From: Beroe ovata
Taxonomy: Eukaryota > Ctenophora > Nuda > Beroida > Beroidae
Reading direction: 5' to 3'
Length of the DNA: 64,000 nucleotides
Assembly (NCBI GenBank): GCA_946803715.1
Contig: CAMPET010000152.1
Location: 62,023-126,022, forward strand
The notes below the pieces were generated by a model. That model was not told where the DNA came from. It worked only from the letters and a program-made list of their open reading frames with translations, and did not search any database. The translations under genes were made by a program, and so were the position numbers. Position 1 is the stretch's first letter. Every line of letters begins with the position of its first letter. This document shows, in pieces, positions 44,727 through 55,300 of the stretch.

Positions 44727-46256
44727 AAATTAATTACCTAAAGAACTACAAGGACAGGCTCCGCCACTCTGGTGTTGACTGGTTACTCATAATAAAAATA
44801 ACAATATTTTTGAGGTGGTTAAGATAGAAAATGACGTGTCAGCAAACCCAAGTGCGTGTCCGCGATCTGGAGAGCTTAAATATCGCGAATTTGGCGTGGA
44901 TTTAAGCATATACCAATGTGCATGTTCCAGATTGAATAGTATGGATGTGTCTTTATGACAAATTTTTTGATATCAGGGACTTGCAGATATACTTCAATTC
45001 GTCTGTCACGAATGAGAGGGATTGGTGAAGAATGCGATTTTCGCGTACTATTATATACAGGGGGTGTCAAAAATAAGTGGACAAAACGTGCTTAGAACAT
45101 GCGTTGTCGATAAATGAGGTTGAAAAAGCAGCTCTGTTGCCTTTTGCCAATTCCTCTGTCATTTTTTGAGTTAGATACATGGAAATTTTTGAGCATGTAA
45201 GTGTTAGTGATGTTTATCTACGCTGCAAATTTCATAGTGAAACTTTCATAGTGAAACGACCGGAGTTAAAGACAGCGTTAGAAATGTACAGAACTGNCCC
45301 AATCTAAGGTGTTATGAAGTTTGAACTCAGTTTTGTATGCCCATTTTATAGTTATACAGTTTCTTGCACTTACACAGTTGCTGACTGATTGATTTGGGTG
45401 TAGTTGCGGTTGATACTTGAATATGATAATGATATGATCCCCGGGGTTATATCATTGAGTGACTATGCAACCTCAGAGATTCAGATAGTCATGTGATACA
45501 TAACAGTAACTCAAGATGTGTTATCTGAGCCGGTGGAAGCTATCATGTGAACGTGATCATGATTGTGACATAACATTAACACGTCATTGATCGAATCAGA
45601 TCCTTTCAGTTTCAGTTTCTTGGCACAATTAAGACCAGTATCACAACAACAATGACAGCTTGAGTGATACGAGCATTCAGAAAACATGCTATATGATGTG
45701 TAATGATGTGACTGCTTCGTTCAGTTCACTTTCAGGGCCATGTAATTGTACTGTCTGGATAGTATCAGAATCTGGTAAGAGAAATTAGTCAAACAAACAC
45801 TTCATTATTCTGTGATCATGATCCTGTATCCAAATCGCAAAGGACTTTACGCGTGAATTCAGCGCGCTGAGCCGCGCGCAGCGCCTCTTGTAGAGGTCAC
45901 GTGACCCTCATGTGATACCACGTGACCAAAACGAAAACGTCAATGCCGGAAAGGTTCCCGTGGTCCAATTTCAAAAAACCCGGGACCATTGGCTCATTGA
46001 GCTCTACAAGATGAGCGTTGTGCCGGTATAGGTTTGAAAAAAAGGGCGCACCCTACTGATCATGTTTCCAGTTTAATGTATGAACAGTTACATCGGGATT
46101 ATTATCACAGTTAACAATAGACAGATGTATTATATAGGAAATATGCGAATATGTAATTAGTACGTAGGTAGAATATTGTATATTGTATATTGACACGGGT
46201 GATTAATTATCAGCTTGCTATTAAACCAATATCTTCAGATGTATGATTATGATTCA

Positions 46257-46329
46257 TGACAGATGAATTGAAATATTACAACAAATCAACACTTCGTTTT
46301 ATTGCTACAGTAAAATGCTCGTAACAACT
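46257..46329. repeat. Dispersed repeat, first copy
   Basis: This segment (ATGACAGATGAATTGAAATA ... GCTACAGTAAAATGCTCGTAACAAC) recurs in the same orientation at 51594-51667 with few changes. Confidence 0.8.
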
Positions 46330-46679
46330 CTATTAATCAGATTCCTTGAAATCCAACCAATACTCCTACTTGCTTCCTTGATACAAGAATCAACATTCAT
46401 ATGCCACCCCAGCTCTTCACTAACTCAAAGACCCAATTTGCAATTCTTTCTCAGTAACGGTAACCGTGGTGTAACCTCTTTCATCAAATAACCATCCAAA
46501 ATATATTTATTGATGTTGAACTGATAAAATCATGACATATCAGATTTACCTGGCTACGCTACACGCTAGGCCCTGCTGTCGCGAGCCGAATGCAGGTCTT
46601 TGCATTCTTTAATTTTAAAATTTCAAGTTGCACATTTGACATTGGATTTGTCAAAATTTCAAATTTTATTTGACATCTG

Positions 46680-46714
46680 CCTGTTTCTCGCGCGCGGCGC
46701 GCGCGAGAAACAGG
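46680..46714. repeat. Perfect 35-bp GC palindrome
   Basis: CCTGTTTCTCGCGCGCG, a single G, then the exact reverse complement. It sits in AT-rich flanks that are themselves partly inverted (TTGAAATTTT/AAAATTTCAA). Confidence 0.85.
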
Positions 46715-47159
46715 TCAGGTAACATCTGACAGCATGAACATTTGATCACAAATTAAATGTTGGCTGTCGATAATAGACCGTGCCTGGTGATACAGATAGG
46801 CCGCTCTGACGCGACGCGAAACACGGGCCTATATCTCATATTGAATTGAAAATCTTTTTTGTTATGTTGCACATTCATGAGTGCAGATTTCACTAATTTA
46901 TTTATCAACTGACTACTGTGTCTTTGAATTATTGCAGCTCTGATGTGAATCTTGCTGCGCATGAATCTTGTTGCCTTGCTCTCAATCAGTTATCAGATAC
47001 TCTTCAAATTTAAAATAGAATATATGTGCGTTATTTTCAACAGGGAGGACAATAAGACAATTTAGATTGAAATTGGATATCAATTCATTGCACTGCTCAG
47101 GGCTCATAGCATAAATTAGTGTCTTTCCAAAGGCCAAACAGTTCCCTATTCAGTTTGCA

Positions 47160-48308
47160 TCATGCTGCATCTTCTTCATCTACTTTCTTGTTTCCTGAAA
47201 TAAGCAAAATCTTAATGAACTGATGACCATGATTTGTGACAGACATTTCACTGCTGCATGCAAACTGTAATCTAGTTTCATTCTGCATTATGCCATCAGT
47301 TCAGCTATGGTGTTGGTAGTTGGTATATCAATACTGCTATAAGCCACCTAATTATGTGATACTGGTAACTGTTAAGTGTGTAGATGATATTGTCATAAGC
47401 CTGTCAATAAAAAATGTCATGACAATAGGATGACACACTCTTCCAAACTGTTAGTGACAGAACAGTTGCAGTTATAAATTGTAGGTATTGATGGAACTTC
47501 CCAGATTGATTTTTACCAATAGTCAATAATACTTACCGAATCTAGATGCTGCCCTCCATGGCATGTAAGACTGTCTTTTAGAGAAATCTCTTTGTTCTCC
47601 TTGCTTTACTTTCTGTATTATATGCTGAGATGATCGACCCTCTGTCGCACTAGGTGTGCTCTCTTCTGATTTATGCTCTCTATCTAATTGGATAATGGTC
47701 TGTGTAACTTCCTCCTCTTGCTGCACTTTGTCCCCAATATTATTTTCATCTTTACACTCCAGGCATTTCCTGACAATTCCTGAGTACAAGTTTAGTTCAT
47801 ACAATGTGTTGCAATGTCTACGGTGGGATAGAAACTTGTAATAAGCATTAAGCATTCAATTCAGGACATTTTGACTGCCAATCGATCCCAGAATGAGGCA
47901 AGGTTCACCTGTTTCAATCAAAGGCACAGATCCAGCTGAGATATTATCAAATCCAAGCAGCAATCTGTGGGCCGTGGGGTTATACTTATGGTGAGTGTTC
48001 TTAGAGTTTTTCTGGGTCAAGAAGGAGTAGTTTACTGTATAGTGTATGTGCTTCATTTTGATATTTTATTCTAGCATTCTCAACTATTTTATGCAAGAAG
48101 ACTGTGGGTTTATGAAAGTTGACCCAAAATTAGAAAGGGATGGGATATAATAGGTACCTAGTACCTGTCTCCTAGTTAGATACCTACCAAACACAATGGA
48201 AATAAGAGGATAAGAAGCTACAGCAACTTACAGGGTTAAGCAAAAACTGTACACCACCATGTTGTTCTGAATCTAATTCAAAAATCAATCTTTCCATCTT
48301 ATATATGC
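47160..48308 (-). pseudogene. Unknown spliced gene with an in-frame TGA
   Basis: Three exons fit together: 48308-48232 (contains MERLIFELDSEQHGGVQFLL), 47999-47537 and 47194-47160, with good splice sites and consistent phases (0 then 1). The long exon reads HKYNPTAHRLLLGFDNISAG ... GSIGSQNVLN, then TGA at 47858-47856, and continues in the same frame MLNAYYKFLSHRRHCNTLYE ... MPWRAASRF; the last exon adds GNKKVDEEDAA and a stop. Composition on both sides of the TGA looks equally coding. It could be a recent pseudogene, a sequencing error, or programmed readthrough. I recognise no family; an earlier N-terminal exon probably exists. Confidence 0.5.
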
Positions 48309-48769
48309 CTGGAAAATAATGACTTTTAATTAATTTCTATGAGACAATACCAATATTGCTGTATTGTTTTCCATGATCCAGTAGATGATTTGCTGTAAGA
48401 ACATACGGGCAAAGCCATGTGATCTTTTGTTTTGAAATTCTGTTATATGAATGGCTCTCTCTGGGGATACAGGCATTGAGCGATTCTCAGTACAACTCCA
48501 ATCTTCATATTGGGCGGAGCGTCACAATCGATAGCAAATGAAAGCTCATATTTTCCTTTATTGTTACTCTATATATAATGATAATCTCTCAGATAGTGCC
48601 TTCTTTTATTGCTGCTGATTCGAAATACAAATGAAATGAAGATAAAAACTGATACGACGCATTCTGGAGACGTAATCATAAATCATAAACATGCTAAAAA
48701 CAGTCATTTTTATAGAGTGTGATGTCTTCATTTGGTCGTGAAGGCTGCCAGATCCCTGTAATACCTTAT

Positions 48770-49198
48770 TCAAACAGTTTTTCTGTAAAGGCAGCACACT
48801 GAGGTCCAATATTGATCTGAGCTAATTGCACAACCAACATGCATCTCCTTACTCTTCAATCCAAGTAAAATATCCATCCTGTTTTGCATGTAGAGTGTGC
48901 ACGATGCAATGTATTGGGCCGAAAGTCGGCTGTAACACAAACGAAGGGGTTTCCCGCTTTTCTCCATTTCCAAGTTAGCCGCACCAACCCGCCTGTTTTT
49001 GCTCGCCTTTTTCGCATGATATTCCGCATACTTAGCGAGTCCATTTCTCCACTGCATTTCATAGCGTGCCTTGTGTTCCGTCCTGAGACACTCCAATTGA
49101 GGGTCACTGTGAGCAAAGCATAAACAGAGAAGAACAACAGCGACAACTTGAATAAATCTCATTCGACATCGGGGTAAAAATGTGTGAAATGACTTCAT
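48770..49198 (-). CDS. Secreted CAP-like (SCP/TAPS) protein
   Basis: An intronless 142-residue frame with a signal peptide (MRFIQVVAVVLLCLCFAHSD after an optional 12-residue extension). The mature part starts LECLRTEHKARYEMQWRNGL, close to the first helix of CAP proteins (xxHNxxRxxxxxxLxWxxxLA), and ends HVGCAISSDQYWTSVCCLYR, close to the CAP2 end (VGCAxxxxxxxxxVCxY). It is shorter than a full CAP domain (about 150-200) and the central HExxxW-type motifs are not obvious, so it may be a reduced or divergent member. Role unknown; members are secreted and often bind lipids. Confidence 0.5.
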   Translation of the reverse strand: MKSFHTFLPRCRMRFIQVVAVVLLCLCFAHSDPQLECLRTEHKARYEMQWRNGLAKYAEYHAKKASKNRRVGAANLEMEKSGKPLRLCYSRLSAQYIASCTLYMQNRMDILLGLKSKEMHVGCAISSDQYWTSVCCLYRKTV

Positions 49199-49701
49199 GT
49201 TATTGATTCGTGTGTATACAAACAGTTTTCCAAGAGTTTAAAACCACAGTTATTTGCCTGTTCATTAGACAGTGTTTAAACAGGCAAATATATACGAGTC
49301 ATCAGGATTCTATCACTGTTATTATATTATTTACACTTACTGTGTGGCTTGATTTGTATGAAAACAATAAACAGTCTAGAATTCGGAGTTTCTGATTACG
49401 CACAGATGCAGCAAGTGAAATAGTCGTTGTAATGGTGAGTTGCATCTGTGCGTTATCAGAAATTCCAAATTCTTGATCTCTCATGCGATTGCTACAAAAC
49501 ACCCCACTTCTCCAACTCAATAAACAGTCTGTATTAATTTCAACTATCGGAAATGTTTACATTTCGTTAGAATTTTCAGCCTGTGCTGCTATATGTACAT
49601 AGGTACGCCGTAATCATACATTGGTTCAAACTTACAACCATTGCAAACACTCGTTTAAAACCGTGAGAAATATCATTAAACATTTATCTTCCCTAAGTAG
49701 G
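49199..49701. other. Divergent promoter spacer between CAP-like gene and VAMP7
   Basis: About 500 bp between two divergently transcribed genes. Two inverted copies of a CACAGATGCA-containing segment (near 49400 and 49445) are visible, and nothing else. Confidence 0.4.
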
Positions 49702-50426
49702 ATGGCTCTCCTCTATTCATGCATTGCTAAAAACTCGGCAGTTTTGGCGGACCATGCGGACGTGTCCGGTAATTTCGAGGCAGCAACGCAGCAGATATTA
49801 GACAGAACTGACGGGATGAAACCGTCTCGACACACTTACAGTGTTAACCAGTGGGTACTACCCCGCGCGAGATTTTGCTATCTGTTGCACACCGGGGAGA
49901 AGAGGGTTCAACTCCGGGGGGGGGGGGGGGGNGGGTGGTATAACTTGGTGTGCACATGGTCACATGACGTGTATCACAGGTACAACTACCATGTTCTCAC
50001 CAAGCAGGAAATAACATTCCTGGCAATATCAGATCAGGATTTTCCAATGAGAATAACATTCGCATTCCTCGAGAAGGTATGATTCACTTATAAAAGCTAG
50101 TGCAATAAACAAAATCATGTCTATTTTGATGGTGACCATCAAATAGCGAAAGATATGAGGCAAATGGCCGACTATTATTTATAGTTTCACTGATAACATT
50201 AACATTCGGTATTAACATGATATTGAATAAATGGTCTACTGGTTCAGTGGATGTTTCGACACTCAGTGTATCATCACTACATCCACCAGGTCTCCGAGAA
50301 GTTTCTGTCCGGGGCCTTAGCACACAGAGCAGGCAATGCTAGACCGTACGAGTTTCGGCGAGATTTCTCACCAATACTAGCATCACTAATTGTGAGTTTC
50401 CAAAAAAGTTTCCCAAAGTGCGATCT

Positions 50427-50457
<31 letters not shown>

Positions 50458-51130
50458 TCGTGTGNAAGTGGGAGCACAAAGGCAGTGAATAGAAACAGCG
50501 CGAAAATCGATACGTAACGGAAAGTGTGTATGTGCGTACTGTGTGTGTACTGTGTGTGTACTGTGTGTGTGTGTGTGATTGTGACACAATAGCACGCAAT
50601 CACACCCATTATCACACTAGGTACAATACAATAAAACACGAGAGGTCGACAGCATGGCCGAGCTTCATGGTCAAGTGGAGGATGTGAAGGGAATCATGAC
50701 TGAGAATGTGAACAAAATCTTACAGCGAGGTGACAACCTTCATAGACTCGAACAGAAGACCTCGGAACTCAATTTAAACGTCAGTATGATGCCATACACT
50801 GACACAGACGCACTGACACACAAACAGAGACAGACACGGACACACTGACACACAGGCAGACACAGACACACACACTCGCACACACACGCGCGCACACAGA
50901 TACACAGGCACACAGACACAGACACAGACGCACTGACACACAAACACACACACACACACTCACAGACACAGCATTCACAGGCGAATAGATTCCAGGCGAC
51001 TGCTATCAAAATGAAGAGGAAAATGTGGTGGGAGAACCGGAAGGTCGTTATCTCCCTCTCCCTCGCCACTCTCTCCATCGCTGTCATTGTGACAGTGATC
51101 ATTTGCTGGCAGGAGGGCGTGTTCTCCTGA
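49702..51130 (+). CDS. VAMP7: VAMP7-like longin R-SNARE
   Basis: Five exons, 49702-49850, 49980-50076, 50290-50391, 50621-50779 and 50981-51130, in phase, encode 218 residues (human VAMP7 220). The longin domain opens MALLYSCIAKNSAVLADHAD and continues through EITFLAISDQDFPMRITFAF. The SNARE motif lies mainly in exon 4 (LHGQVEDVKGIMTENVNKIL then QRGDNLHRLEQKTSEL), with the zero-layer arginine in LQRGD. Exon 5 holds the juxtamembrane KMKRKMWWENRK and a C-terminal membrane anchor (VVISLSLATLSIAVIVTVII). It drives fusion of late endosomes, lysosomes and secretory vesicles; the longin domain autoinhibits and directs sorting. The introns carry a G tract with an N, a TG array and a CA array. PICALM, which sorts such SNAREs, lies 22 kb away, probably by chance. 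Confidence 0.93.
49917..49934. repeat. Poly(G) tract with an N
   Basis: Eighteen positions of G interrupted only by N in intron 1 of VAMP7. The true length is unknown; such tracts can form G-quadruplexes and stop sequencing. Confidence 0.9.
50429..50578. repeat. TG microsatellite in VAMP7 intron 3
   Basis: A TG run of about 30 bp, an N at 50465, about 60 bp of ordinary sequence, then further TG-rich tracts to 50578. Confidence 0.92.
50797..50970. repeat. CA-rich microsatellite in VAMP7 intron 4
   Basis: CACACA, GACACA and GACGCACTGACACA units fill nearly the whole intron up to the acceptor region of exon 5. On the transcript it is complementary in type to the TG array in the previous intron. 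Confidence 0.92.
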
Positions 51131-51563
51131 GTTTTCAACGTGCGAGTTTTGGTGATTTTTATGTTTTGTGCAAACCACACTGTAACAGCTGAGGCTGAGA
51201 TTAAAGACCGCGATTTTTTTACAATGATTGTTTAAATTTGTGTGTGAAAGGGGGATCTCTTGGCCCAGCCTTGCAGTTGTAAGCTGTGAGGGGTACGGTT
51301 GGCCGAAACCCCTCCGTTCTCTCCTGCCACCTGCTGATACTAAGATCCATACCAGAGTTGACAAGAGAGGGCCTTACACTTGTAGGGTAACCGCTGATGA
51401 CTCTCTCATCCCTTGTGTCAATCCTTGGAAAATCCAGTATTTTGCTATGTTTGTATTATACCGGATACCCTTACACCTCTATAGACTTGTAGATAAGACT
51501 TTGGATGATAAATAGGGCGAGCAGTGTTGTTGATATTGATAAGTTTTCAACACCACTTATTAC

Positions 51564-51569
51564 AATAAA
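51564..51569 (+). terminator. Poly(A) signal, probably of VAMP7
   Basis: AATAAA 434 bp after the VAMP7 stop codon, in an otherwise featureless AT-rich stretch. Confidence 0.5.
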
Positions 51570-51593
51570 GTTAGAGATGTATGAAGAATATTC

Positions 51594-51667
51594 ATGACAG
51601 ATGAATTGAAATATTACAACAGATAAACGCTTCGTTTTACTGCTACAGTAAAATGTTCGTTACAACA
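51594..51667. repeat. Dispersed repeat, second copy
   Basis: Same orientation as 46257-46329, about 90 percent alike by eye. Confidence 0.8.
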
Positions 51668-52328
51668 CTAATGTCCTATTTATGTATTCATCATCGAAAT
51701 TGTTAAATTGTAAAATCGATTTGATGACAGGGATAAACTTTACTCGGGCCATGAACTTGTATTGAAATTGATTTGCTGATTTCACTGAGAACTGATAACG
51801 GTTAATGATATGGAATTGAAAACTCAATTATTGATTTCCAATTTTCATTTTCAGAAGAATTCATGTGCTATATTATTAGCCCCGGCCAGCAGAATTTCTC
51901 ATTGGGTGTTCCAGCCCCAATAATTTAACTTTCCTCATTCTTACTCTGAGCTGTTTTACCTACTTGATTCATTGTCACAAACGTAATCAGCAAATATAAT
52001 GGCTGTTATTCATTCTCCTCCATGACCCAATAAATAAGTCGATATGACTGACTCGCGTTCTATCAGAGAGGAGGAATTGATTCTGAAGATTACCTATTGT
52101 TTTATTGGATGTTATTGATGTAGCAATGTGACGCATTGAGCCAACGATTATTTCTATCTATTTCAGCTTTAATTATGACATTGATTACGAGATCTTATTT
52201 TTGGGAAATAGCTCCAGTGATTTATTATTTTACACCGTGTGCCCAATTTTCAATTATCAGTCCAAGTATGAGACACATCCCATGAAATCAGATTTCTTAA
52301 TCCGACACTTGACAAGAATGAGACGAAA

Positions 52329-55300
52329 ATGAACGAATCCAACATGTACGATGAAGATCAACGAGATGCTATAATAACTACAATCACCCTGGACTTGAGC
52401 AACAAACATCTCAGAGAAATCCCAAAAACCATCAAAAACTTCAGTAACATTGAAGTTAGTCACTTCTCAATATTACCCTGATATTATGATACCTTAAAAT
52501 AAGATAACGGTTTTATTGCGGAGGGGTCACTACTCACAAGTTATTCTAGTTCACCTGCGGTCTCCGTGCAACATATTTCGTAAAGAATTCGTCCTGCGGT
52601 TTTAGAGCTGTTTACTCACGTGACAGCTCCTCTTGACTTTCATTGGTAGTATCAATGTTGTTGGTCAGTTGTTGCTATTTTGTCTAAAATTTGTGACCAC
52701 TCCACTATAATAATACCGTTCTCTACTAATTCATATCAAGTCATTTTTTGCGCAAATTGTACACTCCTCCAATATTTGGTGTTTCAGTTTCTCTATATGT
52801 CCACTAATGACATCAAGACAATACCGGAACACTTTTTTGCTTGTTTACCACAGTTAAAATGGCTGGACTTACGGCACAACATGATAGCGGCATTGCCCAC
52901 AACTGTTGGTAACCATAGGTAGGTTTTTGTCATGGTAACTTGCGACGGTAACGATTTACCAATTAACTTACCGCTGGTAGCAAGGGTCGTACTTGATTTG
53001 TAATTTACATGCAGTGTACGAAACCGAATGTCATTACCACCATTCTGACTGCAGGGAATTGCGAACACTGTTATTGCAAGGGAACAACATCACTACTCTA
53101 CCTATCGAACTCGGTAAGAACCAGGCAATGCTTGTATATAATTTAATATGCATCTACTCAGACAAGCGAAATAGGGCCAAAATTCGACCGGGAATCGACT
53201 CAGCGTCCAAATATTCTTGGAAATACGTAGCATTTGCTTTGGAATGGGAACAAAATTTTCTTCGAGTTTTCTAAATTCGAGTTTCTGACTTGATTATCGG
53301 TAAAAGTGAAATCAGGGAATCCGCAATTTTATACTTCGATTACAAGGGTCTTGAATGAGGGCTTTACTGGGCCAGTAATACTGGCACTGATGACACCAGG
53401 CACGAAGCACGTAGCCAGAAATTTGGGCAAGCAAAGCCAGTAAAGTTGTTGCAGCTTCTGTTCGGATTTTCCGGATTTAATAAGATAGGGTGGGTGGTAT
53501 CAGCCACAAAGATTTCACGATTCAGGCTCAAAAATGCCTGAGTTATCAGCAAAAAATTGACTTTTCAGTTTTTGTACATTTCTAATCCTGTCCGATCGTG
53601 TTTAGTTTAACAATGAAATTTTCAGCGTAGAAAGACATCACTTACACCTACATGCTTACATCACTTACACCTACATGCTCAAAAAATTCAAGTATCTACC
53701 TCAAAAAAGACGGAGGAATTGGCAAAAAAACAAGAGAACTGTCTTTGTCAACTTCACTCTTTGACAACGCACGATCTGAGCATCAAAAATGAATGCGGAC
53801 TTCAACATGACAATCCTCAACTATTCGGGAATAAAATATAAATTCTGAAAATTTGAAAAAAGTTATCCCAAAAAACGTCGGAGATTCAGATATGCAAATT
53901 TTTGTAGAGCACACAGATGCGGACGTTTACTTTAGTCCAATTATTTTTGACATACCCTGTATTTTACAGAGGGCATCTTGTTTAAGTGTGTGTCTCTGTG
54001 TGTCTGTGTCTGACGTCTGTGTGTGCATGTGTGTATGTGTGGGTGTATGTGTGTGCATGTGTGTATGTGTATGTGTGCGTGTGTGTGTATGTGTGGGTGT
54101 ATGTGTATGTGTACGTGTGTGTGTGTGTGTATGTGTATGTGTATATCTGTTTGTGACCCATGCATTGCCTCCAGGTAATGTGCCGACAATAACCGGTTTG
54201 AACATTGCTGGTAACCCTCTCCACTATCCGCCTAGTGAGGTTGTTCAGGAGGGAACAAAGAGAATCCTCACTTTTCTGAGGGAGGAGCTGCGGAGCAAGG
54301 CACTCCTCATTCCCGGTACTGAACTAGGATATTGTGTTCATCATAATGAATACCTGCACCCTCGGTAACCATGGATACGGTACTTGTTGTCGTGATAACT
54401 GCCATTTTCAGAGTTGGAAGAGCAAATGGAGGAACTCCAACTCGATAGTGGAGGAGGATATTCAGGTAGGATGCCAAGTAATCTCCTACAACTAACAGCA
54501 CCAGGTCACCTTCTGTCGAGCGGTGGTGGTGTCAGGGGAGATGTGTTGACACCAAACTGGGAAACCTACTACTCACGGATAACAGCCCCTCCCTCTCCAT
54601 GTGCTATGTACATGCCTCCCCGGAAACCGCGACAATCCAATACGGAACTGCGGCGGAGTTCTCAGATGATAGACGAGGAGGCGCGGCCGAGCACAGCCAT
54701 GTCACACTATTCGGAAACAACTCGGAGAAGATTCGAGTTTGTGCCGAGTATGAAACCGCGGAAAAGTGTGTCTAAAGGAAGTTTCCTGAGCAACTATATA
54801 TCACGGAGTTCTGGGGAAATATCTTACCCCCCCACTCAACAAGAACTGGTTATTGAGCCAGGACTCGGCATGAATGTGGACAGGCCTAGAACCGCTGCTT
54901 CCAGATCAGTGCACAATGCCTGGCCTGAGAAACGACGCTGAGTGAATACAAGGACATTAGACATTTTCTGAAGGGGGGCAATAACTCTATTTGTATTTCA
55001 TCAAACATACATTTGTATCATACAGTCAGAGCTTTTTGTAAATAATAGGTAACAATAATTGACAGAGTTTTGAGTTATTTTACGAAAGCAGAATATGCTC
55101 CTAAATCAAAATATCAAAATATCAAATTGTTGAATTATGGGTTCTATTGAGTTTGCTCTCTATAATCTTTGTCATATTATGACTTCATGAATCATGAAAG
55201 GACTGTTTTGAACAAACGAACAGAATTTAAAAAACTATGCGTGTGTCCGACATCCGTGTTGCTCTTTGGAGGTATAGAGCTCTTGGGCGCAGGGCTCCAG

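Larger units (their letters stand above)
44727..47159. other. Long intergenic stretch with dispersed repeats
   Basis: No gene is supported. It holds a perfect 35-bp palindrome (46680-46714), one half of a dispersed repeat pair (46257-46329, other half at 51594-51667), a CpG-rich patch at 45865-45885, and an N at 45297. TGGCTGTCGATAATAGACC at 46760-46778 resembles the end of the GTTGTC element family. Confidence 0.45.
51131..52328. other. Intergenic spacer between VAMP7 and LRRC27-like gene
   Basis: It contains a VAMP7 poly(A) signal (AATAAA at 51564-51569) and the second copy of the dispersed repeat (51594-51667). No gene is visible. Confidence 0.5.

Noticed and set aside
44876-45070. 64-codon open frame near 45 kb
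   Set aside because: No start context, domain or splice partner; AT-rich chance frame.
49900-49925. GGTTCAACTCC resembling a tRNA T-arm
   Set aside because: No acceptor stem or anticodon arm can be built around it; it is intron sequence next to the G tract. No tRNA or rRNA gene was found in the window.
50740-50978. Cys/Val-rich and Thr/His-rich open frames in 50.3-51.0 kb
   Set aside because: They are translations of CA/TG microsatellites.
53927-54368. Open frames through the TG array at 54 kb
   Set aside because: Microsatellite translation; only the part from 54175 is a real exon.
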